DNA of 21,145 nucleotides from Desulfobacula sp. GTDB taxonomy: Bacteria > Desulfobacterota > Desulfobacteria > Desulfobacterales > Desulfobacteraceae. Under the pieces are notes generated by a model, which saw only the letters and a list, made by a program, of their open reading frames with translations, was not told the origin of the DNA and did no database searches. A program made the position numbers and the translations under genes. The stretch spans positions 1 through 21,145 of the forward strand of contig NZ_JAIOSW010000079.1 of NCBI RefSeq assembly GCF_021107415.1, read 5' to 3'. Below, in pieces: positions 8,415 to 14,444 of this stretch. Position 1 is the first letter of the stretch, and the number at the start of each line of letters is the position of its first letter.

Positions 8415-9812
8415 TCAGGCCAGGAATAATCTCTGGACATCTTTCAAGTGCTGTGACATACAGACCACGATTGCCCGCTGATTGCTTTGAATGTGGGTGT
8501 CCCCGACGGCAATCCGCCATACACCCTCACTATGGATGCTCCCTATCATTATTTTCCCATTATAATAAGAATCAAGTTTGGAAAGGGGTTTCCGGGTAAT
8601 CGGAGAATTTGGGGCGGCAACGATTTCTACCATTTCAGCATCAAAACCATGCAGATGTGCCACGGAAAGCAGCTCACCCCTGCGAATGAATTTCAGGATC
8701 TTATTGCCGGCCAGTATTTTTTTATTCAAAGCAAGATCCGATCCCATTGTTGCCGCCAATACCACATAATCTTCTTTGTTAACCAGAGCAATACATTTTC
8801 TCTGTTTTTGGGTGTTTTGTGACGTCATCAAGTGTTTGGCCAGGACACAGGTCATGATATTGGTTTCATTTTCACCGGTGGCGGTAATAAAGGTATCCAT
8901 TTCCAACAGCCCTGCTGAAACCAGCACATCTGAATCCGATCCGTCACCGTGTAACACTTCTGCATTCTTCAGAGCAAAGGAGAGTTCCTGGGCCACGGAT
9001 TCATCTTTTTCGATCAGTCTGATCTGGACTATTTTGCCTAACAGCTCAGCCAGGCGGCATCCAACCAGTCCACCTCCGACGATCATCACCCGGTGACGTT
9101 TTTGCTGCTCAACACCTGTCAGGCCCATCAAACTGGTCAGGTTTTTGTTTCTGGCCATAAAAAAGACTTGATCCTGTGGCAATAGTTCATCCTCACCACT
9201 GGGGATCAGCGTGGTAATCCCCCGTGCAATCGCAACTACCCGAAATGGAAATTCATTATATTCTATAGAGATATCTTTCAGTTTTCTGTAAGCCAGCGGC
9301 GATTCCTCATGAATACGGGTGGCCATGGCCTGTATTTGCCCCTTGGCTACATCAATGATATCGTTTCCGGCCCGAAGCTTAATCAGCCTGAAAATTTCCT
9401 GTGCAACCAGCTCTTCCGGGTGGATTATCAGATCGATTTTAAGATCCTCGGCATTCAGAAAAGAATTTTTATTCCCAAACTCCCTGGAACGCACCCGGGC
9501 TATCTTGCGTGGAATGCCAAAGCGGTCGCCTATCTGACAGCTCATCATATTCACAGCATCATTATTGGTAACCGAGATGAGATAATCCATTTTTTTGGCA
9601 TCAGCCTCCCGCCAGCAATGGATGCTCATGGCATTGCCATGAATCAGGCGGGCATCTATGTTTCCATCGGCATGGCGAAGCAATTCACTATCCTGCTCAA
9701 TGGCGGTGATGGCATAACCTTCATGAACAAGGCGTTTGGCCAGGTAATAACCCACACCCCCCAACCCCAGAATTAAAATATTAGTCGATTTTGCCGGTTT
9801 ATTTCCATTCAT
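8415..9812 (-). CDS. trkA: TrkA-family potassium channel regulator (second copy, divergent)
   Basis: The protein has 465 residues and the same double RCK layout as the TrkA at 5401-6765. The first nucleotide site is NILILGLGGVGYYLAKRL (about 11-28); a TrkA_C-like domain follows; the second Rossmann fold is at about 242 (HRVMIVGGGLVGCRLAELL, then HGDGSDSDVL). The C-terminal domain ends QRLFLA. Sequence identity with the first TrkA is only moderate, so the two are old paralogues rather than a recent duplication. It converges with the intact trkH rather than lying in an operon with it, which is unusual for a trkH/trkA pair. AGGA lies about 11 nt before the ATG, a little far, so translation may be modest. 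Confidence 0.88.
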   Translation of the reverse strand: MNGNKPAKSTNILILGLGGVGYYLAKRLVHEGYAITAIEQDSELLRHADGNIDARLIHGNAMSIHCWREADAKKMDYLISVTNNDAVNMMSCQIGDRFGIPRKIARVRSREFGNKNSFLNAEDLKIDLIIHPEELVAQEIFRLIKLRAGNDIIDVAKGQIQAMATRIHEESPLAYRKLKDISIEYNEFPFRVVAIARGITTLIPSGEDELLPQDQVFFMARNKNLTSLMGLTGVEQQKRHRVMIVGGGLVGCRLAELLGKIVQIRLIEKDESVAQELSFALKNAEVLHGDGSDSDVLVSAGLLEMDTFITATGENETNIMTCVLAKHLMTSQNTQKQRKCIALVNKEDYVVLAATMGSDLALNKKILAGNKILKFIRRGELLSVAHLHGFDAEMVEIVAAPNSPITRKPLSKLDSYYNGKIMIGSIHSEGVWRIAVGDTHIQSNQRAIVVCMSQHLKDVQRLFLA

Positions 9813-9918
9813 ATATCAAATGTTCCTGTTATTATTCATCAATAAGCAAATACTAAATACCCTTATTTTTGTCAACTTCATCTATGTGCAAAAGTTGTAA
9901 AAAAAGTGCTGATTATAG

Positions 9919-9947
9919 TTGACGACAGATATTTCAGGGTATATTTA
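9919..9947 (+). promoter_or_regulatory. Candidate sigma-70 promoter upstream of gdhA
   Basis: TTGACG (9919-9924), a 17-nt spacer and TATTTA (9942-9947). Initiation here would give a leader of roughly 190 nt before the gdhA start, enough to include the half-site cluster and the hairpin described below. The surrounding interval 9813-10141 is very AT-rich and has no convincing gene. Confidence 0.4.
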
Positions 9948-9995
9948 GCAAGAGCGAATTTAATTATTTTGAGATAAAAATAAATTCGTAAATTG

Positions 9996-10025
9996 TACTA
10001 TTTTATGATACTATTTTTAATAGTA
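9996..10025 (+). promoter_or_regulatory. Cluster of three TACTATT half-sites in gdhA leader
   Basis: TACTATT occurs at 9996-10002 and 10009-10015 as direct repeats 13 bp apart, and as its inverse AATAGTA at 10019-10025, the last two forming a perfect 7-bp inverted repeat with a 3-nt spacer. Repeated half-sites of this kind often mark a regulator binding site. The AT-richness makes chance a real alternative. Confidence 0.3.
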
Positions 10026-10043
10026 AGACCATATTAAAATATG

Positions 10044-10077
10044 CTCACAGAATGAACAATAGGGTTTATTCTGTGAG
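10044..10077 (+). promoter_or_regulatory. Strong hairpin/operator-like inverted repeat in gdhA leader
   Basis: CTCACAGAATGAAC (10044-10057) and GTTTATTCTGTGAG (10064-10077) are inverted copies with a 6-nt loop. Thirteen pairs are Watson-Crick and the remaining one is a G-U pair in RNA. No U-run follows, so it is not a plain intrinsic terminator. It ends 64 nt before the gdhA start and could be a dimeric operator or an RNA structure in the leader. Confidence 0.6.
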
Positions 10078-10141
10078 ATAAACAATGATGTTTAAACTTG
10101 GATTGAAACAATCCAAAATTTATTTTAACAGGAGACAGAAA

Positions 10142-11491
10142 ATGGGTAAAATAATGGATATTGTTGGTGCAAGAGATCCGTTTGAAAAAGAATTCCATCA
10201 GGCAGTAACAGAAGTGGTTGAATCAGTAAAACCGGTTCTGGATAAGAATCCTGACTACAGGCATGCCGGTATTATGGAGAGGATCATCGAACCGGAACGT
10301 GTGATTATGTTCAGGATTCCCTGGGTGGATGACCAGGGTATAGTCCGGGTCAATCGCGGATTCAGAATTCAAATGAACTCTGCCATCGGACCTTATAAGG
10401 GTGGTCTTCGTTTCCATCCTTCCGTAAACCTTTCCATTTTAAAATTTCTTGCCTTTGAACAGGTATTTAAAAATGCATTGACTACTCTTCCCATGGGTGG
10501 CGGAAAAGGCGGATCAGATTTTGATCCCAAAGGCAAATCAGATAATGAAGTCATGAAATTTTGTCAGAGCTTTATGGGCGAACTTTTTCGCTATATAGGC
10601 CCTAATACGGACGTTCCTGCTGGGGATATCGGTGTCGGAGCAAGAGAGATCGGATATCTTTTTGGTATGTATAAAAAATTGAGGAATGAATTTTCAGGTA
10701 TTCTGACCGGGAAAAGCCTTAATTGGGGTGGAAGTCTGATCAGACCGGAAGCCACCGGGTATGGTGCGGTCTTTTTTGCCCAGGAAATGCTGGCCACCCG
10801 GAAAGAAAGTCTTAAAGGCAAAGCCTGCCTGGTTTCAGGTTCAGGTAACGTGGCCCAATATACTACTGAAAAATTGAACCATCTGGGAGCAAAAGTTGTC
10901 ACACTTTCTGATTCTTCCGGATATATTTATGATGAAAAAGGGATAGATGAAGCCAAGCTTCATCATATAATGTATTTGAAAAATGTAAAACGCGGCAGGA
11001 TTAAGGAGTATGCAGAAAAATACCCTGAAGCGGTATATACTGCTCTTGATGCGGGATCTGACCATAATCCGCTTTGGAATCATAAGGCAGACTGTGCTTT
11101 TCCAAGTGCAACCCAAAATGAAATTAATGCAAAAGATGCCCAAAATTTGCTAAATAACGGCGTCTATGCTATCAGTGAAGGGGCAAATATGCCGACCATG
11201 CCGGAAGGTATTGAAATTTTTCTTGATAATAATATTCTCTATGCACCGGGCAAGGCAGCCAATGCCGGCGGTGTTTCCGTTTCCGGGCTTGAAATGTCCC
11301 AAAATTCAATGAGAATCAAATGGTCCCGTGAAGAAGTGGAAGCCAAGCTCAAAGGTATCATGCACAGTATTCATTCAGCCTGTCTGTCTGCTTCAGAAGA
11401 ATATGGAACCCCTGGCAACTATGTTAATGGTGCCAATATTGCTGGATTTGTTAAAGTTGCAGATTCAATGATGGATCAGGGTGTGGTTTAG
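10142..11491 (+). CDS. gdhA: NADP-type glutamate dehydrogenase
   Basis: The product is 449 residues, the normal length of the hexameric bacterial enzyme. It makes glutamate from 2-oxoglutarate, ammonium and NAD(P)H in the cytoplasm. Substrate-site motifs are visible: PYKGGLRFHPSVN (about 84-96), the catalytic-lysine block PMGGGKGGSDFDPKG (about 117-131, K122) and PAGDIGVGAREIGY (about 159-172, with the catalytic Asp at about 162). The dinucleotide fold begins at SGSGNVAQY (about 231-239). The frame is open to an ATG 19 codons earlier, but the start at 10142 follows AGGAG at 7-nt spacing and matches the family N-terminus. It stands alone, with a structured leader and its own terminator. In Trk-containing cells glutamate is the usual counter-ion for K+, so the position beside potassium genes may be meaningful (inference). 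NADP rather than NAD preference is assumed from similarity to GdhA. Confidence 0.95.
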   Translation: MGKIMDIVGARDPFEKEFHQAVTEVVESVKPVLDKNPDYRHAGIMERIIEPERVIMFRIPWVDDQGIVRVNRGFRIQMNSAIGPYKGGLRFHPSVNLSILKFLAFEQVFKNALTTLPMGGGKGGSDFDPKGKSDNEVMKFCQSFMGELFRYIGPNTDVPAGDIGVGAREIGYLFGMYKKLRNEFSGILTGKSLNWGGSLIRPEATGYGAVFFAQEMLATRKESLKGKACLVSGSGNVAQYTTEKLNHLGAKVVTLSDSSGYIYDEKGIDEAKLHHIMYLKNVKRGRIKEYAEKYPEAVYTALDAGSDHNPLWNHKADCAFPSATQNEINAKDAQNLLNNGVYAISEGANMPTMPEGIEIFLDNNILYAPGKAANAGGVSVSGLEMSQNSMRIKWSREEVEAKLKGIMHSIHSACLSASEEYGTPGNYVNGANIAGFVKVADSMMDQGVV

Positions 11492-11521
11492 CTTTCCCCT
11501 GATTTTTTAGCAGGATAAAAC

Positions 11522-11560
11522 AAAAAGGCCGGTTAGTTTTTTCAACTGGCCTTTTTTTTT
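11522..11560 (+). terminator. Rho-independent terminator of gdhA
   Basis: GGCCGGTT (11527-11534) pairs with AACTGGCC (11544-11551), including one G-U pair, and flanking A and T runs extend the stem. A run of nine T follows directly. It lies 30 nt after the gdhA stop. It could also act in reverse, having an A-run on the other side. Confidence 0.9.
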
Positions 11561-11690
11561 GTGATAAAAAAAAGAATCAGGATCTGTAGCAACTGAGTAT
11601 CTTTAAACAACAACTCTTTTGGATATTCACCGATATTTAAAGCCTGTTTCAAAGTTTTTTTCATCTGGCCAATAAGCTGTGATTAAGAAA

Positions 11691-11746
11691 ATTTTCACCA
11701 AATTCGGTACTATAGATTCCCGACATCCCAAAAAAAATGTTGTCTA
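11691..11746 (+). repeat. 56-bp direct repeat, copy 1
   Basis: This stretch (beginning ATTTTCACCAAATTCGG, ending AATGTTGTCTA) recurs in the same orientation at 14073-14128 with only three substitutions. The similarity stops abruptly at both ends. It lies between the gdhA terminator and the PEP-CTERM terminator. The interval 11561-11690 before it contains nothing I can call a gene. This copy keeps a TACTAT box where copy 2 has TACAAT, but lacks the -35 box in front. Confidence 0.85.
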
Positions 11747-11750
11747 CCAA

Positions 11751-11784
11751 AACAAAGGCAGAGCCAAATGACCCTGCCTTTGTT
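11751..11784 (-). terminator. Rho-independent terminator of the PEP-CTERM genes
   Basis: AACAAAGGCAG (11751-11761) and CTGCCTTTGTT (11774-11784) form a perfect 11-bp stem with a 12-nt loop, followed on the minus strand by TTTTGG. It sits 22 nt past the stop codon of the minus-strand gene starting at 12556, as expected for its terminator. Confidence 0.8.
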
Positions 11785-11806
11785 ATTGTGTATAATGTTT
11801 TGTCGT

Positions 11807-12556
11807 CTATTTTTTAAATCTTCTTCTGATTCCCACCAGGCCCAGCAATCCTGAACCCAGCAGCCAGACAGCACCGGGAATAGGGACAACAGCTGCTATT
11901 CCACCACTGACAAGGTCAATTTTGAGGCTATCGTAAAAATTAGAATCAAGGTAAAGATAACCATTATTACAAAAGCTTGTATTGTCTCCCCCAACCCTGG
12001 TCCTGAGATCAAAGTCTATTCGGAAGGTGCTTCCGATATCGTTGTCAGCGAAGTCATAATTAAATATAAAAGTATCTGAATAAGATTGGTAACCTTCAGA
12101 ATTTAACTCGACATCTAAGCCATTGCCATTTCCCCATGTACCATCGAAAGCGGAAAACGAGAACTCGGTATGATAATCGGCATATGCAACATTATAAGCG
12201 GTAACCTCCAAATAACCACTATAAGAAAAAGTAATACTGGCCTGCCCAGCTGCATTGACTACAAATTGCTGCGATGACTCTGATTGTGACTCATATCCAG
12301 CATTATTGGTGGAGTTCCAATTGCCGTATGCCCGAGAGCCTAAATCCCAGCCATCAGCCCTTGCCACGGCAAAACCGCCATCAAGACCTGATACATAGGC
12401 ATCTGTTTCCCCTTCATCAAATATATTGCCCCCATACTCCCAACGTGCCGCAGAACAATGCGACCAATACGGCGGCTCTGCAAATGCAGCCTGGGCTATA
12501 TTTGCTATCAAAACAAAAGATAAAATCATCATTGAACAGAAAAGTTGCTTCTTCAT
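11807..12556 (-). CDS. Exported PEP-CTERM (VPLPGA-type) sorting-domain protein 1
   Basis: This 249-residue protein is predicted to be secreted. Residues 1-26 form a signal peptide (MKKQLFCSMMILSFVLI, cleavage near AQAAFA). The C-terminus is the tripartite PEP-CTERM sorting signal: VPIPGA motif, hydrophobic helix (VWLLGSGLLGLVGI) and a basic tail RRRFKK. Such proteins are processed by an exosortase and often end up in the extracellular matrix. The body is rich in Gly, Asn, Ser, Tyr and aromatic residues and suggests a beta-sandwich; no catalytic motif is visible. AAGG precedes the start. It is the downstream member of a tandem pair: both share a GWDLG/GWELG region and a QQF-V-----AS--FSY-G segment. 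The exosortase itself is not in the window. Confidence 0.85.
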   Translation of the reverse strand: MKKQLFCSMMILSFVLIANIAQAAFAEPPYWSHCSAARWEYGGNIFDEGETDAYVSGLDGGFAVARADGWDLGSRAYGNWNSTNNAGYESQSESSQQFVVNAAGQASITFSYSGYLEVTAYNVAYADYHTEFSFSAFDGTWGNGNGLDVELNSEGYQSYSDTFIFNYDFADNDIGSTFRIDFDLRTRVGGDNTSFCNNGYLYLDSNFYDSLKIDLVSGGIAAVVPIPGAVWLLGSGLLGLVGIRRRFKK

Positions 12557-12585
12557 TATATCTGCCTTCTTTTATGATAGTAAGC

Positions 12586-12605
12586 GGATCAATCGAGTTT
12601 GATCC
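12586..12605. repeat. Inverted repeat between the two PEP-CTERM genes
   Basis: GGATCAA (12586-12592) and TTGATCC (12599-12605) are perfectly inverted with a 6-nt spacer, inside the 85-bp gap between the tandem genes. There is no T-run on either side, so a terminator is unlikely; an operator or a processing hairpin is possible. Confidence 0.35.
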
Positions 12606-12641
12606 CTTTGGTTTGTAAGCAGTATAAACTTCCCTTGGGCC

Positions 12642-13460
12642 TCAAACTTTTGTTCCACTCCTTCTTCTCCTCATTAATACAAGCCCGATCAGGCCGGAGC
12701 CTAAGAGGTATGCTGCACCGGGGATGGGAATGGGAGCGCCCACAGCTTCTATGCCGCCGGTGACACTGACCAATTTCAGACTGTTGAAGAAATCGGCAGA
12801 GATATCCAGAAAGCCGTATGTGGCTCCTTCTTCGCCAAACCACACCCCTTCTGCCTCATAGAAGGTATCAAGCCAGACCCTGAGGAAAAAGTCCTCACCG
12901 GTGATCAATTCATCTGCTGCATAGGTAATGGTAAAGCTGTCATCATAGTTCCAGGTGCCAAAGCCATCAGAATCATATTTTTCAAAATATTCAGAATGCT
13001 TATTTCCCATCCAAATATTTTCGTTATCATAGTGATCGACCCCCAGTGAAGCCATAAACCAATACCAACCTTCAACATTGTCGCTGCCGTCAGCTGACAG
13101 TATGCCGTCGTAGGAGAAGGTCACGCTGGAAGCAATGCTACCGTCGAGGACACGGAATTGCTGTTTAAATTCGGCAGAAGCATAAGGCCGGTATATACCC
13201 ATGGCTTGACTCTCATAGTCAAACCAGAGGTTGGACCTGGCGCCCAGTTCCCAGCCATTGACCCGTGATTCGGCCAGCCAGCTATCATGATCTCCTCCGC
13301 CCGAAACCACGGCGTGGTCATAGTCCGGCCCGCCATCGTCATTTGTGCCATCAGAGGCATAACTATAGATTTCATAACTAGCAGCCTGTGCTGCTGTTCC
13401 ATAACCAAAACAAAGGCATGTGACAGCAATGACCGCTAACAATAGATAAAAACGTTTCAT
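12642..13460 (-). CDS. Exported PEP-CTERM (VPLPGA-type) sorting-domain protein 2
   Basis: The protein has 272 residues. A signal peptide occupies about 1-27 (MKRFYLLLAVIAVTCLCFGYG, cleavage near AQAA). The mature part is acidic and rich in Asp, Gly, Tyr and Trp (DGTNDDGGPDYDH near the start). It ends with the PEP-CTERM signal PIPIPGAAYLLGSGLIGLVLM followed by RRRRSGTKV. AAGGAGT precedes the ATG at good spacing. It is paralogous to the protein encoded downstream on the same strand, with similar central segments. The expected fate is exosortase-dependent export into the extracellular polymer layer. Because the downstream paralogue lies only 85 bp away and is followed by the sole terminator, the two are probably co-transcribed. 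Confidence 0.85.
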   Translation of the reverse strand: MKRFYLLLAVIAVTCLCFGYGTAAQAASYEIYSYASDGTNDDGGPDYDHAVVSGGGDHDSWLAESRVNGWELGARSNLWFDYESQAMGIYRPYASAEFKQQFRVLDGSIASSVTFSYDGILSADGSDNVEGWYWFMASLGVDHYDNENIWMGNKHSEYFEKYDSDGFGTWNYDDSFTITYAADELITGEDFFLRVWLDTFYEAEGVWFGEEGATYGFLDISADFFNSLKLVSVTGGIEAVGAPIPIPGAAYLLGSGLIGLVLMRRRRSGTKV

Positions 13461-13503
13461 TTTGTTACTCCTTGATATGTGAATAGTTTTGCGTTAAATT
13501 TTT

Positions 13504-13529
13504 CATGGAGAATTATGAAGTTCTCCATG
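13504..13529. repeat. Inverted repeat in the PEP-CTERM leader
   Basis: CATGGAGAA (13504-13512) and TTCTCCATG (13521-13529) are perfectly inverted with an 8-nt spacer. The element lies 44-69 nt upstream of the PEP-CTERM protein 2 start codon, so it is either a leader hairpin or an operator. The interval 13461-14181 around it has no gene I can support. Confidence 0.5.
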
Positions 13530-13696
13530 CTTTGATTTCCTTATTTCCTATAATTGTTATTATCTGTCCTCCTTTAAATAAAATTGTTATATTTTTATAC
13601 TGCTTTTATAGCCGGATGCATCCTTTTAAATTACCATGACTTGCTCTCCCAGCAATTTTTTATTTTTATAAATACCTGACTTTTATCTTATTTGGA

Positions 13697-13712
13697 AGCA
13701 ATTTTTATACCA
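13697..13712 (-). promoter_or_regulatory. Candidate sigma-54 (-24/-12) promoter for the PEP-CTERM pair
   Basis: On the minus strand TGGTATAAAAATTGCT matches the RpoN pattern TGGyAy-N5-TTGCw, with the GG and GC doublets exactly 10 nt apart. The start point would be near 13686, about 225 nt before the first PEP-CTERM gene. RpoN with the PrsK/PrsR two-component system is known to control PEP-CTERM proteins in other bacteria; applying that here is inference from one site. Confidence 0.4.
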
Positions 13713-13772
13713 GACTCAAGGATTCGGATTCCTCCCTGTCCCTTGGGTATAAGGGGTTGAAGAGGAATTTTT

Positions 13773-13816
13773 TATAGGAAAAAAATGTAATAAAAGTATG
13801 TAATTTTTTTCCTATA
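13773..13816. repeat. 14-bp perfect inverted repeat with flanking direct repeat
   Basis: TATAGGAAAAAAAT (13773-13786) and ATTTTTTTCCTATA (13803-13816) are exact inverses with a 16-nt spacer. AAGTATGTAA occurs in the spacer and again directly after the right arm (about 13795 and 13816). It lies 60-120 bp upstream of the sigma-54-like site, where an enhancer-binding activator would sit, but low complexity of the arms urges caution. Confidence 0.55.
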
Positions 13817-13971
13817 AGTATGTAAAATTTTTCACACCTGTGAAAGTCGCAGGATTTGGGAAAAGAAGTTTTATATTGAATACTCACCACTGACTGAGAG
13901 ATTCCATTTGGGGTAGGGTCAGGACAGGATAGCAAAGAGATTGGGCCTGGTTCGAACATCGCTCCACTGAC

Positions 13972-14009
13972 ATTTGTCGAAAATGCCAGTATTGGCAAAT
14001 TCGACAAAT
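13972..14009. repeat. 38-bp near-perfect palindrome
   Basis: Arms 13972-13988 and 13993-14009 (17 nt each) are inverted with a 4-nt centre GTAT; only two A-A mismatches interrupt them. The outer ten bases are ATTTGTCGAA and TTCGACAAAT, the inner five TGCCA and TGGCA. No T-run follows, so it is not a terminator. A cruciform, a large dimeric operator or a recombinase site are possible. It lies about 170 bp upstream of hicB. Confidence 0.7.
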
Positions 14010-14066
14010 ATTGATTTATCCAATAGGAAAAAGCATATAAAGATTTTGAGGTTAAAAGTTCTACAA

Positions 14067-14095
14067 TTGAACATTTTCACCAAATTCGGTACAAT
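14067..14095 (+). promoter_or_regulatory. Sigma-70 promoter of hicB
   Basis: TTGAAC (14067-14072), exactly 17 nt, then TACAAT (14090-14095). The -10 box lies within the second copy of the 56-bp repeat while the -35 box abuts its left end. Transcription would start near 14102, about 80 nt before hicB. Confidence 0.6.
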
Positions 14096-14128
14096 AGATT
14101 TCCGGCATCCCAAAAAAAATGTTGTCTA
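14073..14128 (+). repeat. 56-bp direct repeat, copy 2
   Basis: This is 53/56 identical to 11691-11746 and in the same orientation, 2,382 bp away. Differences are at the -10 box (TACAAT versus TACTAT) and two nearby positions. The two copies bracket the PEP-CTERM pair and the hairpin-rich spacer. There is no transposase or obvious terminal inversion. Confidence 0.85.
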
Positions 14129-14181
14129 TAGGAAGAGATGCTGTATATTAATTTTATACAATATTATATTGGAGAAACGTA

Positions 14182-14397
14182 ATGTATAATGAATTTACTG
14201 CAATCATAGAAAAAGATGATGACTGGTTTGTTGCTTACTGTGCTGAACTCCCTGGTGCAAATGGACAGGGAAAAACAAAAGAAGAATGTCTTAAAAGCCT
14301 TTCTGAAGCAATCGTATTAATTTTAGAGGATAGACGTCAAGACTCCTTTAGAGCGATTCCCTCCAATGCCTTTTCCGAAATGGTTGCAATTGGGTGA
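14182..14397 (+). CDS. hicB: HicB-family antitoxin
   Basis: The 71-residue protein has the HicB signature: MYNEFTAIIEKDDDWFVAYC, then ELPGANGQGKTKEECLKSLSEAI, then LILEDRRQDSF. This small class is the partial RNase-H-like antitoxin domain without an obvious added DNA-binding domain. It normally binds and neutralises the dsRBD-like mRNA interferase HicA encoded directly after it. GGAG lies 8 nt before the ATG and a good promoter is about 80 nt upstream. The next frame begins like hicA, overlapping the hicB stop, but is cut after about 13 codons, so this is an orphan antitoxin of a decayed module. Whether it still has a role, for example against another HicA, cannot be seen. Confidence 0.85.
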   Translation: MYNEFTAIIEKDDDWFVAYCAELPGANGQGKTKEECLKSLSEAIVLILEDRRQDSFRAIPSNAFSEMVAIG

Positions 14398-14444
14398 AAC
14401 GGAATAAACTTATTAAACACCTTAGGCACTACGTGCCCGGTTGA
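14394..14444 (+). pseudogene. hicA: hicA toxin remnant (5' end only)
   Basis: A GTG that overlaps the hicB TGA opens a 16-residue frame starting VKRNKLIKHLRHY, which fits the start of HicA toxins (MKR-x-x-LI-x-x-L). Similarity ends near 14432, where the sequence becomes the 3' end of the opposing ahbD gene, and a stop follows at 14442-14444. The double-stranded-RNA-binding core with the catalytic histidine is entirely missing. The break coincides with the ahbD stop codon, pointing to a deletion or rearrangement whose end lies there. Confidence 0.65.

Noticed and set aside
10085..10141. Upstream ATG extending gdhA by 19 codons
   Set aside because: The inner ATG has AGGAG at ideal spacing and matches the usual GDH N-terminus; the extension includes the ribosome site.
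11542..11664. Minus-strand 40-codon frame beginning MKKTLKQALNIGEYPKELLF
   Set aside because: It ends inside the gdhA terminator and has no ribosome site. The first half looks protein-like and may be a gene remnant, but support is too thin to annotate it.
13461..14066. A c-di-GMP or other riboswitch in the hairpin-rich spacer
   Set aside because: The several hairpins do not show the conserved core of any riboswitch I know; they look like independent inverted repeats.
11691..14128. A composite transposon or insertion sequence bounded by the 56-bp repeats
   Set aside because: There is no transposase or integrase frame between them and the repeats lack inverted ends; recombination or a shared cassette origin explains them better.
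13974..14189. A 71-codon plus-strand frame just before hicB
   Set aside because: It starts with TTG inside the 38-bp palindrome, runs through the hicB promoter and the 56-bp repeat, has no ribosome site and reads into the hicB start; the product resembles nothing I know.
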